Source of the DNA: Actinomycetales bacterium | Lineage (GTDB): Bacteria; Actinomycetota; Actinomycetes; Actinomycetales; Kineosporiaceae | Reading direction: 5' to 3' | DNA length: 35,533 nt | Assembly: GCA_012719445.1 (NCBI GenBank) | Contig: JAAYAH010000136.1 | Span: forward strand, 1-35,533 | In this document: one piece after another, positions 7,111-13,963 of the stretch | How the letters are laid out: the number at the start of each line of letters is the position of its first letter | Position numbering within the stretch: the stretch's first letter is position 1 | Notes under the pieces: model-generated | Seen by the model: only the letters and a program-made list of their open reading frames with translations | The model's database searches: none | What the model was told of the DNA's origin: nothing | Position numbers and translations under genes: made by a program

Positions 7111-9228
7111 TCAGGCACCGTTCCCGTCGTGGTCACTCATGGGCAACGGTAGACCGTTAAACAGGTTGGTCCCCGGCGTGGCTGCGGTCGCGGCATCCGC
7201 GTTGGACGCTGCCGCCGGCGTCACGACCTCGCCAGCCAATTCCGCCTCGGTGGCGTCCGGGTGGGGCTCTGCCGACGCTGCAGTCTCAGGTGACGGTTCC
7301 ATGCCGTCGTAGACGAAATCCAGCAGTTGCCGGATGTGGTCCGGGACGGCGACCGTCACCTGCGGCTGGTCCGGATCATCGGCCGTCGCCTGGGCCTTCC
7401 GCGCGAGCATGAGCTGCTCGGCGAGAGCCAGCGCGAACTCCGCCTTCCGCTTGTTCATCGGGCCGGCAGGGCTGGCCGGATGGGTGGGGGTGGCGACTCT
7501 CGCACTGCGGAAGAGGGCTTCGATGGTCTCGGGCGTGATCGGGTCCGGAACCTCTTGGCCGAGGTCGTCGAGCGCGGCGGTGAGCTGATTGGGATTGCTC
7601 GTCGCTAGCGAGGGCTCCAATGTCGGGTGGCTAAGAAACATACGAGCGACGTCCGGGTCGTACTCGTCCATCCAGCTGGCCACTGCAGGCACTCGCTCGA
7701 AGGGCAGGTCGGAGTCACGCAGGATCGCGAGTTTTCGGCACAACTCGTGGTTACGTGTGGCCAGCAAGGTGACCGGCCACTGGCCGACTTTGACGCCCAT
7801 CGGAACGATCGACAGTGCGTCGACGAAGGACGTCTTGCGAGGCTCTCCTGCGGCCCAGATGTACCCGAACTCGCGGACGACGGCCGCGTCGGTGACGCCC
7901 TCGACGAGTACGAGTCGTTCGGCGAACAGGGACGTCGACCGGCTGCTGTCCAGGTGCAGGCGGGCCATCCGCAGCACCCGGTCGCGCTTGGACATCGGGA
8001 TGTGCGCTACGGGGCGGCATATGCGGCGACCGGTGGCGTCACGGCGGACGACGACGATGTGCTTCGGGTGGCACGAAGTGATCACATCCGTGGCGTGACT
8101 GGAGATCACGATCTGGATCTCGGGCCGGTCCTGGGTGACCTTTCGCAGGTACCGGACGAGCGCGTGCTGGAGCTGGGGGTGCAGATGCGCCTCGGGCTCC
8201 TCGATGACGACCGTGACGTGCAGCGGTCCGGCGGTGTAGAAGGAATCTTCTGCCGAGTCCCGCTCAGCGCTGGCCTGCTGCAGGCGGCGTCGGGCCACCT
8301 CGTCGTCCTCCGCGTCGTGCGTCTCCCCCGTCTGATGCTGAGGCAGCACCAGGCCAGTGTCCGCCGTAGCGGCGGCCCCCAAGCCGGTCGCCGCACCAGC
8401 TGCGGCGGGACCCGCGGCCATGTCAGGGATCCCGGCGAGAGTGATGGCGATGTGCAGGAGGTTGACGTACCCGAGCCCTGACACATCCAGAGGGAGCGCG
8501 TTCTCCCGGCCCTCCATGGTGGCGAGCATGAACTGCAGAACCCGGGCCAGGAACGTGTCGTCGGCGACCTGACCCCGCACATAGGCCCACTGGTGACTGA
8601 CCCCGCCGCTGAGCGCCGACAGATGCTGGGCGATCCGCTCCTCAACCTCGGCGATCAGCCCGTCCTTGGCAAGCGAGTCCAGCAGTCGTGACGCTTGAAC
8701 GCGAAGGTCAGTCAGATCACGGACGCCTGCCTGCATCTGCCGCTGGGAGCGCAGCAGTTGCAGCAGGATCTGGGTCTCCCGGCGGGCCAGTTCATCGATC
8801 GGGTTGCGCCAGGCCGGCAGGTACACCAGGTGAACGTTCTTGTGCTGATCGGGCATCGACCCGTCGTTCTCCATACGGATCGCCCCCAGGTAGCGGTACA
8901 TGCGCCGCCGCCACGAGAAGGCCACGCCGCCGGCCGGGGTGTAGGCGTTCGTGGCGAGACTGGTACCGAGTGCTCCCTCGGCGGCCGGGTCCTCCTCAAG
9001 CCGGTACTCGACGTCGATGTATCGGGGTGTCGGGCCGAGGGCCGCAGATGAGATGCGCGGCAGGGCCGGGAAGGAATGCTGGTGCGCCAGGTACAACGCA
9101 TCCGAGATGGTCGTTTTGCCCGCAGCGTTGGCGCCGACCAACACACTGAACCGGCCCGGCAGCCGGAGCTCGAGTTCCTCGGTTGCGCTCGCTCGAAGAC
9201 CGGCGACCACCAGACGGCTCAGATACAC
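7111..9228 (-). CDS. gajA: OLD-family ATPase with TOPRIM nuclease domain, Gabija GajA-like
   Basis: A 705-residue protein. The N-terminal ABC-type ATPase has Walker A GANAAGKTT (32-40), a signature-like segment LDVSGLGYVNLLH, Walker B VVIEEPEAHLHPQ (about 336-348) and the switch segment IVISSHATDV. The C-terminal TOPRIM domain shows the catalytic glutamate in LVLVEGVTDAAVV (about 440) and the DxD motif in ILRDSDLP (about 502), with a KRKAEFALALAEQL segment later. OLD proteins encoded beside a UvrD-like helicase are class 2 OLD, which includes GajA, a DNA-nicking endonuclease held off by nucleotides. It is longer than typical GajA because of a linker (about 280-330) and a low-complexity acidic tail of about 60 residues. 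GTG 9228 is preceded by GGAGGG. Confidence 0.87.
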   Translation of the reverse strand: MYLSRLVVAGLRASATEELELRLPGRFSVLVGANAAGKTTISDALYLAHQHSFPALPRISSAALGPTPRYIDVEYRLEEDPAAEGALGTSLATNAYTPAGGVAFSWRRRMYRYLGAIRMENDGSMPDQHKNVHLVYLPAWRNPIDELARRETQILLQLLRSQRQMQAGVRDLTDLRVQASRLLDSLAKDGLIAEVEERIAQHLSALSGGVSHQWAYVRGQVADDTFLARVLQFMLATMEGRENALPLDVSGLGYVNLLHIAITLAGIPDMAAGPAAAGAATGLGAAATADTGLVLPQHQTGETHDAEDDEVARRRLQQASAERDSAEDSFYTAGPLHVTVVIEEPEAHLHPQLQHALVRYLRKVTQDRPEIQIVISSHATDVITSCHPKHIVVVRRDATGRRICRPVAHIPMSKRDRVLRMARLHLDSSRSTSLFAERLVLVEGVTDAAVVREFGYIWAAGEPRKTSFVDALSIVPMGVKVGQWPVTLLATRNHELCRKLAILRDSDLPFERVPAVASWMDEYDPDVARMFLSHPTLEPSLATSNPNQLTAALDDLGQEVPDPITPETIEALFRSARVATPTHPASPAGPMNKRKAEFALALAEQLMLARKAQATADDPDQPQVTVAVPDHIRQLLDFVYDGMEPSPETAASAEPHPDATEAELAGEVVTPAAASNADAATAATPGTNLFNGLPLPMSDHDGNGA

Positions 9229-9234
9229 GATCCC

Positions 9235-9256
9235 TCCGTAGCTAGATCATTACGGA
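9235..9256. promoter_or_regulatory. Inverted repeat overlapping the gajA ribosome binding site
   Basis: TCCGTA (9235-9240) and TACGGA (9251-9256) are perfect inverted arms around 10 bases. On the transcribed strand one arm overlaps the GGAGGG ribosome site of gajA. It could be an operator or an mRNA hairpin limiting translation of the defence operon. Confidence 0.4.
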
Positions 9257-9358
9257 CGGTATCGCACTCTCCCGCTTGGTGCCCCGGTGTCCGTGCCTGC
9301 CTCAGCCGATCAACGCCCCGGGTTGCTCGGAGGTCCACGGGAGCACCACACCAAGAAA

Positions 9359-9394
9359 GCCCCGTCCTGGTTGGGGGGAGAACCAGGACGGGGC
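9359..9394 (-). terminator. Rho-independent terminator for the leftward xis/methyltransferase operon
   Basis: A perfect 14-bp stem (9359-9372 with 9381-9394) encloses an 8-base loop and is followed on the minus strand by TTTCTTGG. It lies about 190 bases downstream of the excisionase-like gene and about 130 bases upstream of gajA. It should separate that operon from the defence operon, which must then have its own promoter. The rest of 9229-9579 contains a further GC palindrome (about 9394-9405) but no gene. Confidence 0.8.
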
Positions 9395-9579
9395 CGCCGC
9401 GGCGGCGGGTGGGGGGAACCCGCGCCGCGCTGTGGCGACGACGATAGCCCCGGATATGTCCGGGTCAAGGGGCTGTCCGAGTGAGATCTGCCGCTCGTCG
9501 CCCGACGGGTCATGGGATGCGTAGGCGTCGCAGTCTCCCCGGCGAAGTGGTGCGGTGCCTGATCCGTTCCGGCTGGGGT

Positions 9580-9828
9580 TCACGGCAGTGCAGGCCCCTG
9601 CGGTCCGGGCACGGAGCACTCCTGGAGGTAGGCGCGTAGTTGCGCAGGGTGGAATCGCACGTGGCGTCCCAGACGGACGTGTGGGATCTGTCGGGCCTCG
9701 ACCTGGTCGTACAGCCAGTCCTTGGTGACCTTCAGCAGGCCGCACACCTCCTGGACTGTCATGAGTTCCTCCTCTCCGACGTCCACGCCGAGCGGTGCGC
9801 TCGCCGCGTCGGGTGCAGGGTCCGTCAC
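9580..9828 (-). CDS. Excisionase-like helix-turn-helix DNA-binding protein
   Basis: An 82-residue protein of the HTH_17/excisionase type. The core reads LMTVQEVCGLLKVTKDWLYD, then RQIPHVRLGRHVRFHPAQLRAYL, the MerR-like wing-helix pattern in which the recognition helix is followed by R(L)GRxVRF. Such proteins bend attachment-site DNA to favour excision of ICEs and prophages. The start GTG 9828 is chosen because GGGGAG lies about 7 bases upstream and it overlaps the stop of the preceding methyltransferase gene (GTGA); an ATG at 9849 would overlap more. An integrase gene would be expected next in this direction, but a terminator and the Gabija-like genes follow. A regulatory rather than excision role is possible. 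Confidence 0.8.
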   Translation of the reverse strand: MTDPAPDAASAPLGVDVGEEELMTVQEVCGLLKVTKDWLYDQVEARQIPHVRLGRHVRFHPAQLRAYLQECSVPGPQGPALP

Positions 9829-10802
9829 GGCAACTCCCCCCGTTGGCATCGCTCGTAGACCAGGACCTCCTCATGGGACAAGAGGTGGACCGGAAGGCCA
9901 GTGGAGCGGGCACGGCGGGTGTGGACGAGTTGGAAGAAGGAGTGACGCGGGAGGAGGTGGTCGTCGTGGACGGCAGCCAGCAGCGCCACGCACCGCTCCA
10001 CCGGGCGCAGCCCCGCTGCCATCGCGGCGGTGTGGACGGCGCCGGGCAGGTCGACGAGGTAGCCGCCGCGCCGCCAGGGCCGAACGGTGACGACGACGAG
10101 GCCGCCGGGCTTGAGGAAGGGCACGCACCCGGCCAGGACGGCGGTGATGCCCTCGGTGAGGCCGAGTCGGTTGCGGCGGGCCAGGTTCACCGTCCGCTGC
10201 GACCTGGGGCTGGTGGTGTCGTTGCGCGGAGCGCCGGTGGGGTGGTCGGGGGTGTAGGTGTCGTGGAAGCGCTGCAGGGGTCCGTGGCGGTGTTCGACGC
10301 GGCCGTGCATGGTCTTGCCGTACGGCGGCGAGGTCACGACCAGGTCGACGCGGCCGACAAGGACCGCAGGCAGGACCTCACTCAACGCGGTGGCGTCGCC
10401 GCGGTGGACGGCGGCCTGCCCGGTGCCGCCCTGGGAGCGCGCGAGGGTGGTGTTGGCGGCGGCCAGGGTGGCCCACCGCTGTTCGCACTCGACGCCGATG
10501 GCGTCGCGGCCGGCATGCACGGCCTCGACCAGGGTGGTGCCGATCCCGCACAGCGGGTCCAGGACGAGGTCTCCGGGGCGGGAGTACTCGGCGATGATCC
10601 TGGCCGCGAGGTCGGGCCACATGCGCGCGGGGTGGGCGGCGGAGCCGGGTACGAACCGGCCGCGGCGTTGGGCGGCCGGGGAGCGTTGGCCGACCGGCCA
10701 CACCGATAGTCCCGTCCTGCCCGGCGAGGTGATCGCGGGAAGGCCGGTTGGGCCTGGGACGTGGTTGCGGGTCGTGGTGATGGTGGGGGAAGCGTTGCTC
10801 AT
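9825..10802 (-). CDS. Site-specific DNA methyltransferase (N6-adenine/N4-cytosine type)
   Basis: A 325-residue S-adenosylmethionine-dependent DNA methyltransferase. The cofactor-binding motif appears as LDPLCGIGTTLVEA (about residues 80-93), and the catalytic motif TSPPYG (about 157) marks amino-group methylation of adenine or cytosine. The cofactor motif precedes the catalytic motif, unlike common beta-class restriction methyltransferases. A later LKPGGLVVVTVRPWRRGGY strand and AAMAAGLRPVERCVAL complete the Rossmann fold. The ATG 10802 overlaps the upstream stop (ATGA); the upstream GAAAGAAGA segment can serve as ribosome site. No restriction endonuclease is adjacent, so an orphan methyltransferase protecting or regulating the element is likely. 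The target sequence cannot be read from the protein. Confidence 0.85.
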   Translation of the reverse strand: MSNASPTITTTRNHVPGPTGLPAITSPGRTGLSVWPVGQRSPAAQRRGRFVPGSAAHPARMWPDLAARIIAEYSRPGDLVLDPLCGIGTTLVEAVHAGRDAIGVECEQRWATLAAANTTLARSQGGTGQAAVHRGDATALSEVLPAVLVGRVDLVVTSPPYGKTMHGRVEHRHGPLQRFHDTYTPDHPTGAPRNDTTSPRSQRTVNLARRNRLGLTEGITAVLAGCVPFLKPGGLVVVTVRPWRRGGYLVDLPGAVHTAAMAAGLRPVERCVALLAAVHDDHLLPRHSFFQLVHTRRARSTGLPVHLLSHEEVLVYERCQRGELP

Positions 10803-11650
10803 CGGGGGTCTTCTTTCTTCAGGACGAAGGCCAGGAGGTCCAGGCCGGTGAAGGCGGTCCGCTCCTCGACGCCTCGGGGGGCAAGAGGGCTGCCGCCGGG
10901 GTCTGGGGCACCAGGGCCGGTGGTGGGGGTGGTGATGGCGATGAGGTGTTGGAGGTAGCCCAGGCCGGCGGCGTGGGCGGCGGGGATCAGCAACGCGGCG
11001 TGGTCCATGTAGACCGCGCTGGTCTCGGGGTGGACGGCGATGACGGTGGTCCCGCCGCTGGTGAGCAGGTCCGCGCACAGCCCGAGCAGCCGCGCTGCCC
11101 GGGGCCCGGGGGCGGCGCCCGGGTCGACCATGTCGGGGTCGACGGTGTCCGCTCGAGTGGTCCGGGGGCGCCGGGCGCTGTGCCGGGATGGGGTGGCGCT
11201 GGTGGCTTCGATGGGCTCGGGCCAGCGGGCGTAGACCAGGTGCGCGCACCCGTGCAGGTGCGTGGCGCGCGCTCCGGTTCGGTCGCCGGCCAGGTGGAGG
11301 TAGCGGCGAGCTCCGGATCCGGCGACCCCGGCCAGGACCGGGTCACCGACCAGGTCCACGACCAGTTCGCCGGCGCGGGTGAAGGTCGCCAGCAGCAGTA
11401 GGGCCAGTCGGGCCTGGGCCGAGACCGGGACGTCAGGGTCCTGGCCGCCGGCACGCTGTTCTGGGCTGCCGGTCAGGCGCCACACGGTGATCGGGGCTGG
11501 GGGATGGCCGTCGACGGCGTCCAGGAGCCCGGTGGCCACCAGGTGTTCCACGCTGATGGCGTCCGGGGCGTGTGCGACTGGCGCGGAGGGCGGGAGGGGA
11601 ACTGGCGGCGGCCCGTGGGCCGGGTCCGGTTCGGGGATGGGGGTGTTCAT
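10799..11650 (-). CDS. Hypothetical protein resembling a decayed methyltransferase paralogue
   Basis: A 283-residue protein without an obvious catalytic motif. Two blocks parallel the neighbouring methyltransferase. FTRAGELVVDLVGDPVLAGV (around residue 100) aligns with YSRPGDLVLDPLCGIGTTLV, but the G-x-G-T cofactor loop is lost. GGTTVIAVHPETSAVYMDH...AAHAAGLGYLQHLIAI aligns with GGLVVVTVRPWRRGGYLVDL...AAMAAGLRPVERCVAL. No TSPPY is present. The likely reading is a Rossmann-fold pseudo-methyltransferase, perhaps a partner of the active enzyme encoded directly downstream with an ATGA overlap. The start is ATG 11650, with a weak upstream ribosome site; CCCCACC motifs lie immediately upstream. Similarity is by eye. 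Confidence 0.65.
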   Translation of the reverse strand: MNTPIPEPDPAHGPPPVPLPPSAPVAHAPDAISVEHLVATGLLDAVDGHPPAPITVWRLTGSPEQRAGGQDPDVPVSAQARLALLLLATFTRAGELVVDLVGDPVLAGVAGSGARRYLHLAGDRTGARATHLHGCAHLVYARWPEPIEATSATPSRHSARRPRTTRADTVDPDMVDPGAAPGPRAARLLGLCADLLTSGGTTVIAVHPETSAVYMDHAALLIPAAHAAGLGYLQHLIAITTPTTGPGAPDPGGSPLAPRGVEERTAFTGLDLLAFVLKKEDPR

Positions 11651-11662
11651 GTCTGCCCAAGG

Positions 11663-12046
11663 CCCCACCAGGACCCCACAGAGCACACCCACCCGCCGCG
11701 CGAGACCCCACCAGAACCCCACCGGCGGCCCGTCCTCCGGTGAACCGCCGGCGTGCCCTACCGGGGAGCGCGCGGCGCGGCCACCTGTGTCCTTGTGGAC
11801 GTGAGGGCATCCGAGCGATGGAGGTCGGTGGCGGGCGAGGGCGGGCGTCCTTGAAGGCCATGGCCGGGCAGTCAGACACCAGGGCGGACGCCCCACCCCA
11901 CCGGGCCGGTGGCGCCACCGGGATGACCGCGGAGTGCTACCCCACCGCCGCCGACCGTTGCCCCACTGGCGTCGTGATCGTCTGGTGGGGTAGTCGTCGA
12001 CGTTTCTTCTCTGGTGGGGTTTCGTGGGGTACCCCACTGGTGGGGT
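11663..12046. repeat. CCCCACC/GGTGGGG motif cluster A in a divergent promoter region
   Basis: Between the leftward pseudo-methyltransferase gene and the rightward HTH gene the motif CCCCAC(C/T) occurs at 11663, 11674 (variant), 11706, 11717, 11891, 11896, 11940 and 11961, and its complement GGTGGGG (or GTGGGG) at 11984, 12013, 12024 and 12040. The best copies extend to TACCCCACC(A/G). A perfect 14-base palindrome GTGGGGTACCCCAC lies at 12024-12037 and overlaps the inverted pair ACCCCAC-TG-GTGGGGT. The placement suggests operator sites for divergent transcription. Confidence 0.65.
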
Positions 12047-12143
12047 TGGTGTGAGTGCATTCCGGTACCTCCCGCATCCGCGCCGTTTCCGGGCGTTCCG
12101 GGGGCGGTGGAGCGGGGAGTCCTCGACCGGAAGGACCACCGCC

Positions 12144-13301
12144 ATGTCGTCTCCCACCCGCATCCCATCCCCTGTCCGCCCTGCTGTGTCGGGCCGCGGT
12201 GACCGTGCGGCCCCGGCAGCTCACCGGTCCCGCACCGCGACACCCATCTCGTCGCGGGTCTCGGCGGATCCGAGCACGGCGCCGGGTCCTCTGGACGCGG
12301 CCGGACGGGCCTTCGCGGTGTTGACGGCCTCTCCGTCGTCGTTGGTGATCCACGGCCGGGAGGTTGGTGGCCTGCCGCGGCGGGCCTGGTCGCTGGACGT
12401 CCTGCGGGCCCACCTGTTGTCCGCGGCGACGCCGCGCCCGGTGCGCGACGCGACCTGGCGGTACCTGATCGAGCGGGCGCGTCGGGACGGTCCGGCGTGG
12501 GTGATCGGGTGTGTGGGGGTGGCGATGCCCGGGCTGCGCCGGGCCGCTGCCCGCCTGGCCCCGGGCTGGCCGGGGCAGGTCGCCGATCTGGACGCCGAGC
12601 TGTTGACCGGGTTCCTGGAGCGACTCCACGGGATGGACCTCGACGGGCCGCGGGTGTGCGGGCGCCTGATCGATGCCGGCGTCCGCGCGGCGCGCGCCGC
12701 GCGGGAGGCCGAGTGCGGGCAGGCCGAGGTCATCCGGGCCCTGGGCGCGACGTCGTTGGCGCCGGTGCGCCCGTGGGACCACCCGGACTGGGTGCTGGCC
12801 CGCGCCCAGGCGGCGGCGGTGATCTCGGCGGAGGAGCACCTGCTGATCGGCGCGACCCGCCTGGAGGACGTCCCCCTGGCCGAGGTCGCCGCCCGTCTGG
12901 AGGTCACCTGCTCCTACGCGTCGACGTGGAGATCCCGGTGCGAGGCGCGGCTTGCCCGGGCGATCGCCGATGGGGACGTGGACTGGATCCGCACCCGTCA
13001 CCGCCGCACCGGGGGTGACCCGGCCATCCCGCGGACCCGCGCGGAGCTGGCCGCGATGCGGGCCCTGGACGCCGCCCTGTCCGACCCGTGCCCGGAGCAG
13101 GACAGCGTCCGCGACGGCCAGGTGGAACCCCACCGGCCCCACCGGGCCCACCAGTGGGGTCCTGGTGGGGTGGAACCACGGGGTGGGGTGTCGTGTGGGG
13201 CACCCCACCGGGGCCTTGGGGATGGTGACCGATCCGACACGACACCCCGCACCCGGCGCCTCTCGGTCCAGCGGGCGGGGTGGGAGGTGAGCACCCCATG
13301 A
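12144..13301 (+). CDS. HTH (sigma-70 region 4-like) regulatory protein of the element
   Basis: A 385-residue protein. Around residues 210-275 the segment HPDWVLARAQAAAVISAEEHLLIGATRLEDVPLAEVAARL (quoted here only as the landmarks HPDWVLARA, LIGATRLEDVPL and EVAARLEV) followed by a basic helix RCEARLARAI resembles the sigma-70 region 4 helix-turn-helix used by a group of actinobacterial ICE-borne regulators. I recognise this arrangement from such elements but cannot name a characterised homologue. The N terminus and the Pro/Gly/His-rich C terminus look disordered; the latter is encoded by DNA packed with the GTGGGG motif. ATG 12144 has GGAAGGA 8-14 bases upstream. It overlaps the pilin gene by ATGA, so it heads the transfer operon and probably regulates it. 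Confidence 0.65.
   Translation: MSSPTRIPSPVRPAVSGRGDRAAPAAHRSRTATPISSRVSADPSTAPGPLDAAGRAFAVLTASPSSLVIHGREVGGLPRRAWSLDVLRAHLLSAATPRPVRDATWRYLIERARRDGPAWVIGCVGVAMPGLRRAAARLAPGWPGQVADLDAELLTGFLERLHGMDLDGPRVCGRLIDAGVRAARAAREAECGQAEVIRALGATSLAPVRPWDHPDWVLARAQAAAVISAEEHLLIGATRLEDVPLAEVAARLEVTCSYASTWRSRCEARLARAIADGDVDWIRTRHRRTGGDPAIPRTRAELAAMRALDAALSDPCPEQDSVRDGQVEPHRPHRAHQWGPGGVEPRGGVSCGAPHRGLGDGDRSDTTPRTRRLSVQRAGWEVSTP
13128..13209 (+). repeat. CCCCACC/GTGGGG cluster B with a G-quadruplex candidate
   Basis: Inside the 3' end of the HTH gene, CCCCACCGG occurs twice in tandem (13128-13145), followed by five runs of four G at 13156-13159, 13167-13170, 13180-13183, 13185-13188 and 13197-13200. Loops are 7, 9, 1 and 8 bases. 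Four or more GGGG runs with such loops fit a stable intramolecular G-quadruplex on the coding strand. It lies about 100 bases before the pilin start. Confidence 0.65.
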
Positions 13302-13957
13302 ACCACCACCCGATCCACCCCCATGGCTCCGGCCCGCACCGCACCGACCCTCGCGACCCGGCCGGCGACACACCCGCGTACCCGACCGACGAGACACCCG
13401 TGCACCCGGGCGGTGCGGCCCGCCACACCGCCGCCGGCGCCCTTGGCCCAGGCTGGACAGCCAGTGCCGCGGCCCCGGAGGGGACGAGGCCGCAGGAGGC
13501 CGCCACCACACCGGTTCGTTCCCGCCACGGTGCCCGGGGTCGAGATCGGGCCGTCCCGCGGCGACGCGCCGCGAGGCAGTTACTCGTTGCCGTGCGCGCC
13601 GCGGCGTACGCGGTCGTCGGTGCGGCGCGGACGCCGCGACGGGCCCTGACCGGCGCGACGACGCAGCCCGCGCCCGGTGGCCGGCACCTGGCCGCTCTGG
13701 TCGTGGCGCCGGGGATGCTCGCGGTCAACGACCTGCCCACCGTGATCGACAACCTGACCACGTGGGTGGTGGGGATCCTCGCCGGGGTCGCGACGCTGTT
13801 CCTGACCATCGGCGGCGCCCGGTACCTGATGGCCGGTGGTGACCCCGGAGAGGTCGAGCGGGCCAAGGGCGCGTTGAAGTCCGCCGCCGTGGGCTACGCG
13901 TTGGCGATGCTCGCCCCGGTGTTCATGACCGTCCTGCGGCAGATCCTCGGGGTGTGA
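13298..13957 (+). CDS. VirB2/TrbC-like pilin subunit protein
   Basis: A 219-residue protein with a long basic, Pro-rich N terminus and a C-terminal pair of hydrophobic helices. The second half reads TTWVVGILAGVATLFLTIGG, then ARYLMAGGDPGEVERAKGAL and AVGYALAMLAPVFMTVL: two transmembrane segments joined by a short polar GGDP...AK..L loop, characteristic of VirB2/TrbC-like pilins in Gram-positive type IV systems. It would form an extracellular or membrane-embedded part of the conjugation channel. ATG 13298 overlaps the HTH gene stop, with GGGAGGTGAG just upstream. The long N-terminal extension (about 110 residues) is unusual and could be processed; the true start might be internal. Confidence 0.75.
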   Translation: MNHHPIHPHGSGPHRTDPRDPAGDTPAYPTDETPVHPGGAARHTAAGALGPGWTASAAAPEGTRPQEAATTPVRSRHGARGRDRAVPRRRAARQLLVAVRAAAYAVVGAARTPRRALTGATTQPAPGGRHLAALVVAPGMLAVNDLPTVIDNLTTWVVGILAGVATLFLTIGGARYLMAGGDPGEVERAKGALKSAAVGYALAMLAPVFMTVLRQILGV

Positions 13958-13963
13958 GCGGCC

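Noticed and set aside
7627-8481. A plus-strand frame within the gajA region
   Set aside because: Antisense shadow; the minus strand carries complete ATPase and TOPRIM motifs.
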